Shown here piece after piece: positions 26,407-35,420 of a stretch of 64,000 nt of DNA. The translations under genes and the position numbers were made by a program. Source of the DNA: Prolixibacteraceae bacterium (GTDB taxonomy: Bacteria > Bacteroidota > Bacteroidia > Bacteroidales > Prolixibacteraceae); assembly GCA_003506435.1 (NCBI GenBank), contig DOAQ01000024.1, forward strand, positions 62,001 to 126,000, read 5' to 3'. Below the pieces are notes generated by a model. The model was not told where the DNA came from. It did not search any database and saw nothing but the letters and a program-made list of their open reading frames with translations. Within the stretch, counting starts at the first letter, position 1; every line of letters begins with the position of its first letter.

Positions 26407-27747
26407 ATGAAAAAAACCGGACTGAATTGGCTGTTTTTGTTAAGCCTTTTGATTATTGCCGCCATAATGGGGATTGCATTCTCCGGACCGGCATCGTTTG
26501 AAATAGACGAAAATGTAGTGGCAGGAGATGCTGCATGGATGCTCACAGCAACCGCCCTTGTGTTAATTATGACCCCCGGACTGGCATTTTTTTACGGGGG
26601 AATGATCCAATCCAGAAATATTCTTTCAACCATGTTGCAAAGTTTTATTGCCATGGGGGTGATCAGTGTTCTTTGGATAGTGGTCGGGTTCAGCATTGCT
26701 TTTGGCGATAGCATTGGTCCCGAGGGGTTTGGCTTATTTGGAAATCCGGCAACATTTTTTATGTTTCGGGGAGTGGGAGGCTCGTGCAATCCCGATTTAA
26801 GCCCGACAATACCTCTGGCTTTATTCGCCATGTTTCAGCTTAAATTTGCTATTATAACCCCGGCGCTGATAACCGGTTCGTTTGCCGGCAGAGTACGCTT
26901 CCGGGCCTATATGTTATTTATGGTTCTGTTCTGTCTTTTCATTTATGCCCCTTTGGCCCACTGGACATGGCATCCAAACGGATTTTTAAGAAACTGGGGG
27001 GTTCTTGATTTTGCCGGAGGTACTGTGGTTCACATGTCGGCAGGTTTTGCAGCTCTGGCAGGAGCTATGTTTCTGGGAAGAAGAAAAGATTTTCATACCG
27101 ACCGCGAAATTAAACCGGCCAATATTCCTTTTGTACTGCTTGGAGCAGGAATGCTTTGGTTTGGATGGTTCGGGTTCAATGCGGGCTCTGCGCTGGGGGC
27201 CAACTCAACTGCTGCCCTGGCATTGATGAATACCAATACGGCATCGGCAGCAGCCATGCTTACCTGGATTTTCTTCGATGCAGCGAAGGGGAAAAAACCA
27301 TCAAGTATAGGGGCTGCCATTGGTCTGGTTGTCGGATTGGTAGCCATTACGCCGGCGGCTGGTTTTGTAAGTATTGGATCAAGTATATTTATCGGGGTAA
27401 TTGCGGCATTGGTCAGTAATTATGCCATTGCATTGCGTACCAAATCGTTACTTGACGACACGTTGGATGTTTTTCCGGCTCACGGGATGGGGGGCATCAC
27501 CGGCATGATACTGACAGCGGTGTTTGCCAATAAGGTTGGGTTAATTTACGGAGAAGTCACCACATTTCTGTATCATTTACTGGCGTTAGTGATTGTTGGT
27601 GTTTTTTCTTTCGGAGGATCATGGATGATTTACAAACTGACCAATATGCTGGTTCCATTACGTGTTTCGGCCCATGCCGAAAAAGTTGGACTGGATATCA
27701 GTCAGCACGATGAATCGTATGATTTTGAATATAAAACGGTAGGATAA
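26407..27747 (+). CDS. amt: Ammonium transporter
   Basis: A 446-residue Amt/Mep channel with a signal-like first helix followed by eleven transmembrane helices. Conserved features are AGDAAWMLTATALVLIMTPG, FFYGGMIQSRNILSTM, YAPLAHWTWHPNGFL (His in the twin-His pore), FAGGTVVHMSAGFAALAGA, GWFGFNAGSALGAN and FPAHGMGGITGMILT (second pore His). It conducts ammonia or ammonium into the cell. No GlnK-type PII gene follows; the next gene is convergent behind a strong terminator, so regulation may come from the divergent Lrp protein. Confidence 0.96.
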   Translation: MKKTGLNWLFLLSLLIIAAIMGIAFSGPASFEIDENVVAGDAAWMLTATALVLIMTPGLAFFYGGMIQSRNILSTMLQSFIAMGVISVLWIVVGFSIAFGDSIGPEGFGLFGNPATFFMFRGVGGSCNPDLSPTIPLALFAMFQLKFAIITPALITGSFAGRVRFRAYMLFMVLFCLFIYAPLAHWTWHPNGFLRNWGVLDFAGGTVVHMSAGFAALAGAMFLGRRKDFHTDREIKPANIPFVLLGAGMLWFGWFGFNAGSALGANSTAALALMNTNTASAAAMLTWIFFDAAKGKKPSSIGAAIGLVVGLVAITPAAGFVSIGSSIFIGVIAALVSNYAIALRTKSLLDDTLDVFPAHGMGGITGMILTAVFANKVGLIYGEVTTFLYHLLALVIVGVFSFGGSWMIYKLTNMLVPLRVSAHAEKVGLDISQHDESYDFEYKTVG

Positions 27748-27789
27748 TTGGTTTGTTTTCAGTATTTCATCTTTGCAAATGCTGCTTCA

Positions 27790-27830
27790 AAATGAACTAC
27801 CTCGCAAGCTTGCTCCGAGGTAGTTCATTT
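27790..27830. terminator. Bidirectional terminator between amt and GT2 gene
   Basis: Perfect 15-bp arms (AAATGAACTACCTCG / CGAGGTAGTTCATTT) around an 11-nt loop. It lies 42 bp after the amt stop and overlaps the last codons and stop of the convergent glycosyltransferase gene. Confidence 0.8.
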
Positions 27831-28568
27831 CCTGAAAATTTTGCTTTTAACCAATCCCCATTTTTGAAGGCGGAACAGAATTGAAGTTTTCAAAACGCCC
27901 ATTCCGTAAATAGTACTGTTTTTAATATTGATACTCGAAGCATCGTCGAAGTATTTCGTTGGACAGGTGATTTCGGCAATCTCGAACCCGGCATACCAAA
28001 TTTGGGCAAGCATCTGGTTGTCGAATACAAAATTATCGGAGTTGGCATTGTAATTCACTGTTTCAAGTGCCTCGCGCGAAAAGGCGCGGTAGCCGGTATG
28101 GTATTCCGAAAGTTTGGCGTTCATCAGTATATTCTGAAATAACGTAAGCAGGCGGTTGGCTGCATATTTATACCAGGGCATTCCGCCTTTCAACGCCCCT
28201 TTGCCCAGAATACGCGAACCAAGCACCACGTGGTACAGACCGTTGGCAATCATGTGTGTCATCGACGGGATCAGCTTTGGAGTGTACTGGTAATCGGGGT
28301 GAAGCATGATCACGATGTCGGCACCCAGTTCGAGCGCTTTATTGTAGCACGATTTCTGGTTCCCGCCGTACCCTTTGTTTTTTTCGTGAACAACAATATG
28401 CTGAATTCCAAGTTCACGGGCTACTTTCACGGTTTCGTCCTTGCTGAGATCGTCTACCAGAATTACTTCGTCTACAATCGAAAAATCAATTTCATTGTAT
28501 GTAATTTTCAGTGTCTTTTCAGCGTTATAGGCGGGAAGTACGACTACTACTTTTTTATTATTCAGCAT
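27825..28568 (-). CDS. Family 2 glycosyltransferase
   Basis: A 247-residue GT-A protein (start ATG at 28568, MLNNKKVVVVLPAYNAEKTL). The nucleotide-sugar site is VVVVLPAYNAE, VDEVILVDDLSKDET and the DxD-like MLHPDYQ; further on comes HTGYRAFSREALE. It lacks C-terminal membrane helices, unlike dolichol-phosphate-mannose synthases, though the first half closely follows that group. The likely role is to transfer a sugar to a lipid carrier or surface glycan. It stands alone in a convergent arrangement with amt. Confidence 0.9.
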   Translation of the reverse strand: MLNNKKVVVVLPAYNAEKTLKITYNEIDFSIVDEVILVDDLSKDETVKVARELGIQHIVVHEKNKGYGGNQKSCYNKALELGADIVIMLHPDYQYTPKLIPSMTHMIANGLYHVVLGSRILGKGALKGGMPWYKYAANRLLTLFQNILMNAKLSEYHTGYRAFSREALETVNYNANSDNFVFDNQMLAQIWYAGFEIAEITCPTKYFDDASSINIKNSTIYGMGVLKTSILFRLQKWGLVKSKIFRK

Positions 28569-28595
28569 TTCTGTTTCTTTGTGTAATTTTCTCAA

Positions 28596-29143
28596 AAATA
28601 CGGATTCATGAAAAACATAAATACTTTCCGCTCATTTTTTTCCGTTTCTCGGGTTTATTTTTCATCGGTCTGTTGTTGTTGCTTGTATTGATTTACAATT
28701 TTGACCACATCCTTTTTCTTGACCCACAAAGTATGCACATTTGAAGGCAGGCCGATTGTTTATCGTTTACGTTGAATTATTGTGTGGAAAACCGTAATCT
28801 TTTCTTTTTGGTAGGTATTTTGCCAATATGGGAATTTTCAAAAGCCGAAATCATTCAAAAATTTCAGGAAATAAAAGATCACTGGATTTTGCTGAATTAT
28901 CCCGGTTACTTTCCGCTCGTTGTTATTTATTTCTCTGGAAGGCCAATAAAAAGCCCCTGAAAACGGTGTCTTGCTAAAGAACAAATTTTATTCCCGAAGG
29001 ACAAAATTTTGATTTACGCCATGACAATAACAAAAACAACCGGATCCAGAGGCCTTGAATTTTTATCTCATCCTGTTTAAAGCATTGCTTCTGAGATACT
29101 ATAACAATCGCTCTTCCGGTTTGTTTTTCCTGACGGGAAAGAA
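28596..29143. other. 548-bp intergenic region, no gene seen
   Basis: It lies between the start of the GT2 gene and the end of the sigma-54 activator gene. ORFs here are short and carry no recognisable motif. Two low-complexity TTTTT/CTTTTT tracts and no convincing hairpin or tRNA are visible. Confidence 0.5.
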
Positions 29144-30307
29144 TTATTTCAGTGGTGCGGCAAAAGTGAGAATATCGTTTGCCGTGATTTCCTTGTCGCA
29201 AAGAATGATCAACCGTTCGATCACATTTCTGAACTCGCGGATATTCCCGGTCCATCTTATTTTTTGAAGTTCGTGAATGGCTTCGTCGCTTATCTTTTTA
29301 AGGGGCATTCCGTATTCACTACAAACCAGCTTAATGAAATGGTCTGTCAGCAAAGGAATGTCTTCCGGGCGGTCGTTCAAATCGGGAACATGAATCAGGA
29401 TCACACTCAGCCGGTGGTACAGGTCTTCACGGAAATGACCCTTTTCTATTTCTTCAGAAAGGTTTTTATTGGTTGCTGCCACTACCCGCACATTTACATT
29501 GATGGGTTTGTCGCCGCCCACCCGGGTAATTACATTTTCCTGGAGGGCCCGCAATACTTTTGACTGCGCCGAAAGGCTCATGTCGCCAATTTCGTCGAGG
29601 AAAAGCGTTCCGCCGTTGGCCTGTTCAAATTTGCCGATCCGCTGTTTTACAGCCGATGTAAAAGCGCCTTTCTCATGCCCGAAAAGTTCGCTTTCGATCA
29701 GTTCCGACGGAATAGCAGCACAGTTCACTTCCACGAATTCACCTTTGGCCCGGGGGCTGTTGTCGTGAAGGCGGCGGGCAACCAGTTCTTTTCCCGTTCC
29801 GTTCGAGCCGGTGATCAGCACACGGGCGTCGGTTGGCGCTACACGGTCGGCCATTTCCTTTACTTTGCGGATACTTTCCGATTCGCCGATGATCTCAAAC
29901 TTCTTGCTTACTTTCTTTTTCAGCACTTTGGTCTCGGTAATCAGATCCGATTTTTCCATCGCATTGCGGATGGTTATCAGCAAACGGTTCAGGTCGAGAG
30001 GCTTTTGAATAAAATCGTATGCTCCGTGTTTAATGGACTCAACCGCTGTGTCGATGTTTCCGTGGCCCGAAATCATCACCACCGGAATGTCCGACTTTGT
30101 TTCCTGGATTTTTTGCAATACTTCAAGGCCGTCCATTCCGGGCATTTTTATGTCGCAAAGAATAATATCATAATCGACAGCGCCGATCATTTCAAGTCCT
30201 TTCAGACCATCCTCAGCCAGATCGACCTGGTATTTTTCGTATTCCAGAATATCTTTCAGGGTGTTTCTGATGCTTCGTTCGTCGTCGATTACCAATATGC
30301 GGGACAT
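29144..30307 (-). CDS. NtrC-family response regulator lacking a DNA-binding domain
   Basis: A 387-residue protein with a receiver domain (1-120; acidic pocket IDDERS, phospho-acceptor in IILCDIKMPGMDG, Lys in FIQKPL) and a sigma-54-interaction AAA+ domain (about 140-375; Walker A TGSNGTGKEL, GAFTSA at the sigma-54 contact loop, Walker B GGTLFLDEIGDM, arginine finger in the FREDLYHRLSV region). It ends immediately after the AAA+ lid (RLIILCDKEITANDILTFAAPLK), without the usual Fis-type HTH. The contact loop reads GAFTSA in place of GAFTGA. The signal and targets are unknown; no histidine kinase is adjacent. Confidence 0.93.
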   Translation of the reverse strand: MSRILVIDDERSIRNTLKDILEYEKYQVDLAEDGLKGLEMIGAVDYDIILCDIKMPGMDGLEVLQKIQETKSDIPVVMISGHGNIDTAVESIKHGAYDFIQKPLDLNRLLITIRNAMEKSDLITETKVLKKKVSKKFEIIGESESIRKVKEMADRVAPTDARVLITGSNGTGKELVARRLHDNSPRAKGEFVEVNCAAIPSELIESELFGHEKGAFTSAVKQRIGKFEQANGGTLFLDEIGDMSLSAQSKVLRALQENVITRVGGDKPINVNVRVVAATNKNLSEEIEKGHFREDLYHRLSVILIHVPDLNDRPEDIPLLTDHFIKLVCSEYGMPLKKISDEAIHELQKIRWTGNIREFRNVIERLIILCDKEITANDILTFAAPLK

Positions 30308-30385
30308 AGGGATTGATTATTTATGAGTTTCTATTGTGTTCAATGTTGTGAATCCTGAAATAGTACAAAAACCAAAAACCAAATA

Positions 30386-31063
30386 TTATTTTATCAGTTT
30401 TTCAACAAGTAGACATACACTTGTTCCTAATTTGCTAATTATTGCTTCGTTATCCAGAGATAATTCTTTTGCCCGAGAAATGGCATCTTTAATTCCAGAC
30501 TCAAACTTTTCAAAATGCAGATTGCTTTTGTTATATCCGCCAAGTAGTTTTGAAAGCTCTTTATCTATAAATCGTTTCTTATCTTTCACTGACAATTTAG
30601 GATTTGCCAATAATATATCTTGATCGTAGAAATGTATGTCAGTAACATGGAGCAATAACCAAAGTTCAAATGTGGGATTTGATAGCGCTAAGTTGTAGCC
30701 TTCCTCTTTGCATTTTTCGATTATAGTAATCAACTGTTCTTCCGTCACGTTTTGTCTATCCCTGTCAACGACCATCCATAGTTCATTGGATTCAATTCCA
30801 TATTCTTGCCAATGTTTTTTCCTTTCATCAAGTAGTTCTATCACATGGGTTGGATGGCTTTTGGTATCTGATACATCAAACTTCTCTAATCGGTCGATAA
30901 GAATCAATTCGGAATTTTCCATGTCATGAATGCCATCAAAATATTGTTCTTCGGTTTTACCTTCCCCCGCAATTGAAATCACATAAATATCTTTTGCCGT
31001 TTTGCTTGATGATTTTACAGGTCTTTCCCCAAAAACATTTTTTATTCTTAAACGACTAGGCAT
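30386..31063 (-). CDS. RloB-family TOPRIM-like nuclease subunit (AbiL/RloAB-type defence)
   Basis: A 225-residue RloB-family protein. GEGKTEEQYFDGI (33-45) and LWMVVDRDRQN (about 95-105, DxD at 100 and 102) form a TOPRIM-like metal site, and ALSNPTFELWLLLHVTD is the usual RloB central strand. It follows the AAA ATPase gene by 2 bp. The pair matches RloA-RloB and the AbiLi/AbiLii arrangement, in which an ATPase senses phage or foreign DNA and the TOPRIM protein acts as the toxic nuclease. That activity is an inference from family knowledge. Confidence 0.85.
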   Translation of the reverse strand: MPSRLRIKNVFGERPVKSSSKTAKDIYVISIAGEGKTEEQYFDGIHDMENSELILIDRLEKFDVSDTKSHPTHVIELLDERKKHWQEYGIESNELWMVVDRDRQNVTEEQLITIIEKCKEEGYNLALSNPTFELWLLLHVTDIHFYDQDILLANPKLSVKDKKRFIDKELSKLLGGYNKSNLHFEKFESGIKDAISRAKELSLDNEAIISKLGTSVCLLVEKLIK

Positions 31064-31065
31064 AG

Positions 31066-32400
31066 TCAGAAATTTACGTTCTTGAAACTTTTAAAAATCG
31101 GAATAGCGCCATATCTGCCAAGCAGATAATCTTTACTGACTATTTTGTCATTCCTAACTTTGAATTCATCTAAAGAATAAAGACGGGATTGATTTTTATT
31201 CTTCTCAACAAACCAAATTTCGTCACGCCTTAGTAATTCCAAATCTAACAAAAGAGCTTCATGAGTCGTGGCTATTAATTGACTTTCATTGTTTTGTGTT
31301 AGTTTTAAGAATAGTTCAAAAATTCCGTATGTTAATTTTGAGTGTAAACTTCGATCCAATTCATCTACAATAAATACAGAATCCGTTTTTGTTAGCTCAT
31401 GTATTGCTGGAATAAAATCAAATAACCTTTGGGTCCCATCAGATTCATCTTCAATGTCAAAAACAATTGAATTTCCTTCTTCTGTTAAATGCTCAAGACC
31501 AATCTTTTTTATCTTATATTCGTTGTTCTCAGTCTTTTTTAATGAATATGTTATCCCATTGATTACAAAAATTATTGCTTTAGCCTTTTCAATATTCTTG
31601 GTTAAATCCTCTTTTATTTTTTTTGGTACATCAAAACTGTCTAAGTCAATTTCTTCAGAGGTTACATTATTGATTCCGGTTTGAAAAACATTTAAAAAAC
31701 TATTAAATGTTTTTGACATTTCATTATCATCGCCGATGAAATTTAACCCAGCATATTTTGAATCAGGTTTTAATACAGTTAGTTTTTTGTCGAACCAATT
31801 GAAGACATCTATAAACCCAACTACTTCAGGAAAATCATTAATGCTCTTCCTGTTCATTTCACTTAAAAATAAAAGATTATCTGAGTTTTGAAAATCTTCT
31901 TTATAGACATCAAATCGTTTTTTTGCTTTTGTACTTAACTGAATTCCAATTTCAATTTCATGTTTCCCGGAATCATTAATAAACCGTTCAAAAACTTTTT
32001 TCTCTTTTCTACTGTCAATTTCATAGAGCCATTCTTCTATGATTTTAAGCTCGTTTAACTGTGCTGCAAACCCATATGAATAGTATTTACCTCCAGCTTT
32101 TATTTCATAATTAAAAATTGATGGTTTATTTAGATTGTTCTTTTTTAACCTAAAATGAAAGTTTACGGGATTTAATTTGTCAATTCCCTTTGTGATAACT
32201 TTTTGTGAAAAGTCAATCGCCTTTACAAAATTAGTTTTGCCTGATGCGTTGGCTCCATATATTACACTCGATTTGAGAATATTTATCCCACTGCCTTTTA
32301 CAATATGAGAAGATAATCGTCTTTCTTTATTTGCGATTAATGAAAATTCTATTTTTTCGTCAAACGACAGGAAATTCTCGACATTGAATCGTACTAGCAT
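31066..32400 (-). CDS. RloA-like AAA ATPase of a two-gene defence system
   Basis: A 444-residue ABC/OLD-type ATPase. It has Walker A GANASGKT (49-56), a long coiled insertion, the signature-like EDESDGTQRLFDF (about 325), Walker B VFIVDELDRSL (about 345) and a switch His in QLIATTHEALLLD. The beginning MLVRFNVENFLSFDEKIEFSL is typical of AAA_15/AAA_21 proteins of abortive infection and retron loci. A TAATTTTG box (plus 32452-32459, minus orientation) lies 50 bp upstream. It is the first gene of the two-gene operon with the RloB nuclease, which sits isolated between housekeeping genes. Confidence 0.9.
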   Translation of the reverse strand: MLVRFNVENFLSFDEKIEFSLIANKERRLSSHIVKGSGINILKSSVIYGANASGKTNFVKAIDFSQKVITKGIDKLNPVNFHFRLKKNNLNKPSIFNYEIKAGGKYYSYGFAAQLNELKIIEEWLYEIDSRKEKKVFERFINDSGKHEIEIGIQLSTKAKKRFDVYKEDFQNSDNLLFLSEMNRKSINDFPEVVGFIDVFNWFDKKLTVLKPDSKYAGLNFIGDDNEMSKTFNSFLNVFQTGINNVTSEEIDLDSFDVPKKIKEDLTKNIEKAKAIIFVINGITYSLKKTENNEYKIKKIGLEHLTEEGNSIVFDIEDESDGTQRLFDFIPAIHELTKTDSVFIVDELDRSLHSKLTYGIFELFLKLTQNNESQLIATTHEALLLDLELLRRDEIWFVEKNKNQSRLYSLDEFKVRNDKIVSKDYLLGRYGAIPIFKSFKNVNF

Positions 32401-32583
32401 AACTTACTTTCTTATTTTGTGCTAAAATAACGAAAAAATCTCAGATAAATCCAAAATTACTATTTCTTTACGGCTGCGTTTCTTATATTGGAACATTTCT
32501 TCGATCATTATAAATCGATAGTTGAGAGCATGTGTTTAGTTTCATATTTGGGAGATGTCTTCCATAGTTTTAAAATTGCGCAA

Positions 32584-33504
32584 TTAAAGTGTCCTGATAC
32601 ATTCGTGCAAAACTCCTTCGCGCAAAGCGTAATCGGTTTGCACAATTTTTGGAATACCTGCTTTTTTTACAACCAGGTCGATCAGAATTATCGCCGGAAC
32701 GATCATTTCCTGCCGCAACTGTTCAAGCCCTTTCATTTGCATGCGTTCTTCGGTTGTAGAGTGAATTAATCGTTCGTATATTTTCTGAAAATCATCGGGA
32801 CAAATTTCCTGCTGTTTACGCAGTTTGGTTCCCGGTTCGGTCTCGTCGAGCAAATCGACAAGAGTATCGAAGGCTCCGGAACAACCGATCAGCCGGTCTG
32901 GTTTCTTTCCTGAAACAGCGGTCCACAACGAATTCATATTTTCATCGAAATAATTCCGGATAGTTTCAATTTCTGTTTTTGTAATCGGGTCGGAAGGCGG
33001 GAAACGCTCAATGATGCGGGCAACGCCCAACGGAAAACTTTCCTTCCATATAATCTGTTTTCTCCGGCACAGAATAAACTCGTTGCTGCCACCGCCAATA
33101 TCGAGGATCAGTGAGTTGCCCGGCTCGTCGTCGAAAGCCAGCAACACGCCCTTAAAAATCAGTTCTGCTTCTTTTTCTCCTGAAATTACCTGAAGCGAAA
33201 TGCCGGTTTCAGTAAAAATGGTGTTGCAAAATTCTCCGCGGTTGTTGGCATCGCGAACGGCAGAAGTAGCAATGGCAATGGTTTTACCGGCACGGTACTT
33301 CGTGATTTTTTCCTGATGTTTCAGAATTGCATGAACAGCCCGCCGGATTCCGTCCTCCCGTATCAGGTTTTTATGGATGCCGCCGCGCCCCATTTTTACT
33401 ACTTCTTTCCCTTGGTAGAGAAGATTGTAATTATGCTTCCCGTATTCGGCAATCAGCAGGTTGCAGGTGTTGGTGCCCAGATCAATTACGGCAATTCTAT
33501 TCAT
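32584..33504 (-). CDS. Ppx/GppA-family exopolyphosphatase
   Basis: A 306-residue ASKHA-fold phosphatase: IDLGTNTCNLLIAEY (phosphate-1), SAVRDANNRGEF, ISGEKEAELIFKGV, LILDIGGGSNEFIL (phosphate-2), GCSGAFDTL and the final ALREGVL. It hydrolyses polyphosphate or pppGpp. It is about 300 residues, the short version typical in Bacteroidota, without the C-terminal HD domain of E. coli Ppx. It overlaps the upstream beta-barrel gene by 8 bp, so the two are co-transcribed. Confidence 0.93.
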   Translation of the reverse strand: MNRIAVIDLGTNTCNLLIAEYGKHNYNLLYQGKEVVKMGRGGIHKNLIREDGIRRAVHAILKHQEKITKYRAGKTIAIATSAVRDANNRGEFCNTIFTETGISLQVISGEKEAELIFKGVLLAFDDEPGNSLILDIGGGSNEFILCRRKQIIWKESFPLGVARIIERFPPSDPITKTEIETIRNYFDENMNSLWTAVSGKKPDRLIGCSGAFDTLVDLLDETEPGTKLRKQQEICPDDFQKIYERLIHSTTEERMQMKGLEQLRQEMIVPAIILIDLVVKKAGIPKIVQTDYALREGVLHECIRTL

Positions 33505-34426
33505 TTTTCATTACTTCTTTCCAGTTCAGTTCCTTAAAATCGAGGAAAGAAGGCAGGTGCCAGGTAAACCCGACACGCACGGTTTCGTACGGGTAATCGC
33601 TGATCCCGGTTTGGTATTCCACATGCCAGTCGACCCGGTGGCGGTTTTTCTTCAGGCGGACAATCCAGTAAACCGGATCATCGTGGCCCACTGCTTCCCA
33701 GCCGGTGTAACCGCTTAACGAGCTGCAAAACTCGAAACTTTTGTAATTAAACTGGGCTTCCAGTCCCATTGTTGGGCCTTCGTTCTGGGTAATTTTTTCG
33801 CGGTTCGAATGGTACACGTAAAATCCAATCAGTCCATTCATCCGGAATTTAAAATCGTTGACTACAACCAAATCTTTGCCCAAACTAAGTGAAGCCCATA
33901 GCGCCGGGGTGTTGGTGAAATGCCCGTCTTCAACCGAGCCAAGCGTTGTTTTGTGACCAATAACTCCCATCAGATCGGGCAGCCATTTGTGATCTTTCAC
34001 AAACTGCATCAGAAAGCTGAAGTTAAGGTCGCCCATGACCAGTTGCGTACCTTCGTCGCGTGCGGCCAACCGGCGCCAGTCGCGTATTTCGTTGCTGCTG
34101 CGGTACATTTCAAGCATATACCAATATGTTTCGAGCGCCATAAAATTACGCACTACCGGGGCAAGCAGATAACCGTCGATATTAAAGGTATTGTCGCCTT
34201 CCATGAAATGCGACGACTGGTTGATCCGAAGCTCGAAATTACTACCAACCAACCCGTTGCGGATACGTTGTACCGGAAGGGCGTTCGGCCCCAGCAGTCC
34301 GGGGGCAAGAATAATATTTTTATTCGGATGCGGTTCGAAATAACCACCATCTTCATCGGAACTATCCTGTGAAAACGCTTCAGAAAAAAGCAATAAAAAA
34401 ACGAATAGGCTAATAAATAACTTCAT
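33497..34426 (-). CDS. Outer-membrane beta-barrel protein of unknown function
   Basis: A 309-residue protein with a signal peptide (MKLFISLFVFLLLFSEAFSQ) and alternating hydrophobic stretches ending in aromatic residues (for example FKFRMNGLIGFYVYHSN and YETVRVGFTWHLPSF), consistent with a 10-12-strand outer-membrane barrel. I do not recognise a family. The gene is upstream of and overlaps ppx/gppA, which suggests a shared envelope- or phosphate-stress link in this phylum, without further proof. Confidence 0.75.
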   Translation of the reverse strand: MKLFISLFVFLLLFSEAFSQDSSDEDGGYFEPHPNKNIILAPGLLGPNALPVQRIRNGLVGSNFELRINQSSHFMEGDNTFNIDGYLLAPVVRNFMALETYWYMLEMYRSSNEIRDWRRLAARDEGTQLVMGDLNFSFLMQFVKDHKWLPDLMGVIGHKTTLGSVEDGHFTNTPALWASLSLGKDLVVVNDFKFRMNGLIGFYVYHSNREKITQNEGPTMGLEAQFNYKSFEFCSSLSGYTGWEAVGHDDPVYWIVRLKKNRHRVDWHVEYQTGISDYPYETVRVGFTWHLPSFLDFKELNWKEVMKNE

Positions 34427-34515
34427 TGAGGAAAAAATTAATCAGAAACAAAGATACATTTCAGTGCGAAAGAATTGAACTTTTCCCTGAAAAAAGCCGG
34501 AAGATTAAAATAAGA

Positions 34516-34600
34516 GGGGGCAAACCCAACCTCCTCCACGTTGGAGTGAAACTCATGTAGGCACAGTGGTGTAGGAGGTGTTCTCCGTCAGTTAACTATT
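34516..34600. repeat. Structured spacer downstream of the GIY-YIG gene
   Basis: Contains the inverted pair ACCTCCTCCAC (34529-34539) / GTGTAGGAGGT (34569-34579) with one mismatch, then a GTTAAC word at about 34591. Reading with the genes (minus strand), it immediately follows a low-GC accessory gene. A similar imperfect hairpin structure follows the next gene, as integron attC sites do. Confidence 0.4.
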
Positions 34601-34611
34601 GGCGGGGCAGT

Positions 34612-35298
34612 TTACTCGATTAGCGGTATGTTATTTCTAATTTTCACATAATATACTTTGCGAGAGCCAATTCCTGGAATTCTCTTTCCCTTTGGGTAAG
34701 CTCCCATTTTTTTCAAAATTTGTCCAGTGGTTTCAGGTGTACATTTCAATCCTTTATTTTTGAGCATTTTCGAAATATCTGTTGCGGTAAAATATTCTAC
34801 TCCATTATTTTCGATTTCTTTTTCTGTCGGAATTTCAATTAATTCTATAAAGAGTCTTGGAATTTGGATGTCTGTCTTTTTAGTTTGGCGCTTTACTTCA
34901 CCTATAATTTTCACATTCCCAGTTACATATATTGACGGTAATAAATAATTAGCCCAAATAATAGAATTTTTGATGAGACACTTAAAATCCTTTTTTATCA
35001 AATAGTCATAAATATATTCGAGGTCATTATCATCCAATATAAACCATTCCCTTGAAATTTGTTTTGCCTTAAATTTCTCATGAAGTTTTTTTTCGAAAGT
35101 CAAAGCTCTCTCATTTGCATATAAACCAATAAAGAAACATTTCTGAGAAGGAAGCCCAAGTTTTATTTGTTCAATTCTTTCAAGCGGTGTTTTAGTGTAT
35201 CCAATTTTACAACCATACTCAGAATAAATCACATAGATAAAATTGCTTTTTTCAATATATTCTTTAAGAGAATTGTATGTCGTAAAATTTGAATCCAT
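34612..35298 (-). CDS. GIY-YIG / MUG113-like nuclease-domain protein, cassette-like
   Basis: A 228-residue protein. The first half is a MUG113/T5orf172-type GIY-YIG-like domain: FIYVIYSEYGCKIGYTKTPLERI (IYV...CKIGYT as the GIY-YIG variant) and ALTFEKKLHEKFKAKQISREWF with the conserved His-x-x-Phe and Glu-Trp-Phe. The second half is a small helical region with a likely winged helix (YFTATDISKMLKNKGLKCTPETTGQILKKMG). The gene is much more AT-rich than its chromosomal neighbours and is flanked by structured spacers, which points to a transferred gene cassette. Confidence 0.75.
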   Translation of the reverse strand: MDSNFTTYNSLKEYIEKSNFIYVIYSEYGCKIGYTKTPLERIEQIKLGLPSQKCFFIGLYANERALTFEKKLHEKFKAKQISREWFILDDNDLEYIYDYLIKKDFKCLIKNSIIWANYLLPSIYVTGNVKIIGEVKRQTKKTDIQIPRLFIELIEIPTEKEIENNGVEYFTATDISKMLKNKGLKCTPETTGQILKKMGAYPKGKRIPGIGSRKVYYVKIRNNIPLIE

Positions 35299-35324
35299 TG
35301 TTTGTGTTATGTTTCATTTAATGT

Positions 35325-35420
35325 ACCCTAACGGAAAATTGTAAGTTGTCGTTGCGGGAATCCGAAGCGACAACCTGCACCGAACCCCGCAATGCAATTT
35401 ATAATTTTGTTGCACTGGCA
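35325..35420. other. attC-like structured spacer between two accessory genes
   Basis: Nested imperfect inverted repeats: outer arms at about 35331-35357 and 35386-35413 (matching words AAAATT-TAA-TTG and TTGCGGG against their complement) and inner arms GTTGTCG (35345-35351) / CGACAAC (35368-35374). On the gene strand it ends with CCGTTAGGG, close to the attC core GTTRRRY. Spacers of this form separate cassettes in integron arrays. No integrase is present in the window. Confidence 0.45.

Noticed and set aside
29675..30316. 213-residue plus-strand ORF
   Set aside because: It is antisense to the sigma-54 activator, which carries clear receiver and AAA+ motifs.
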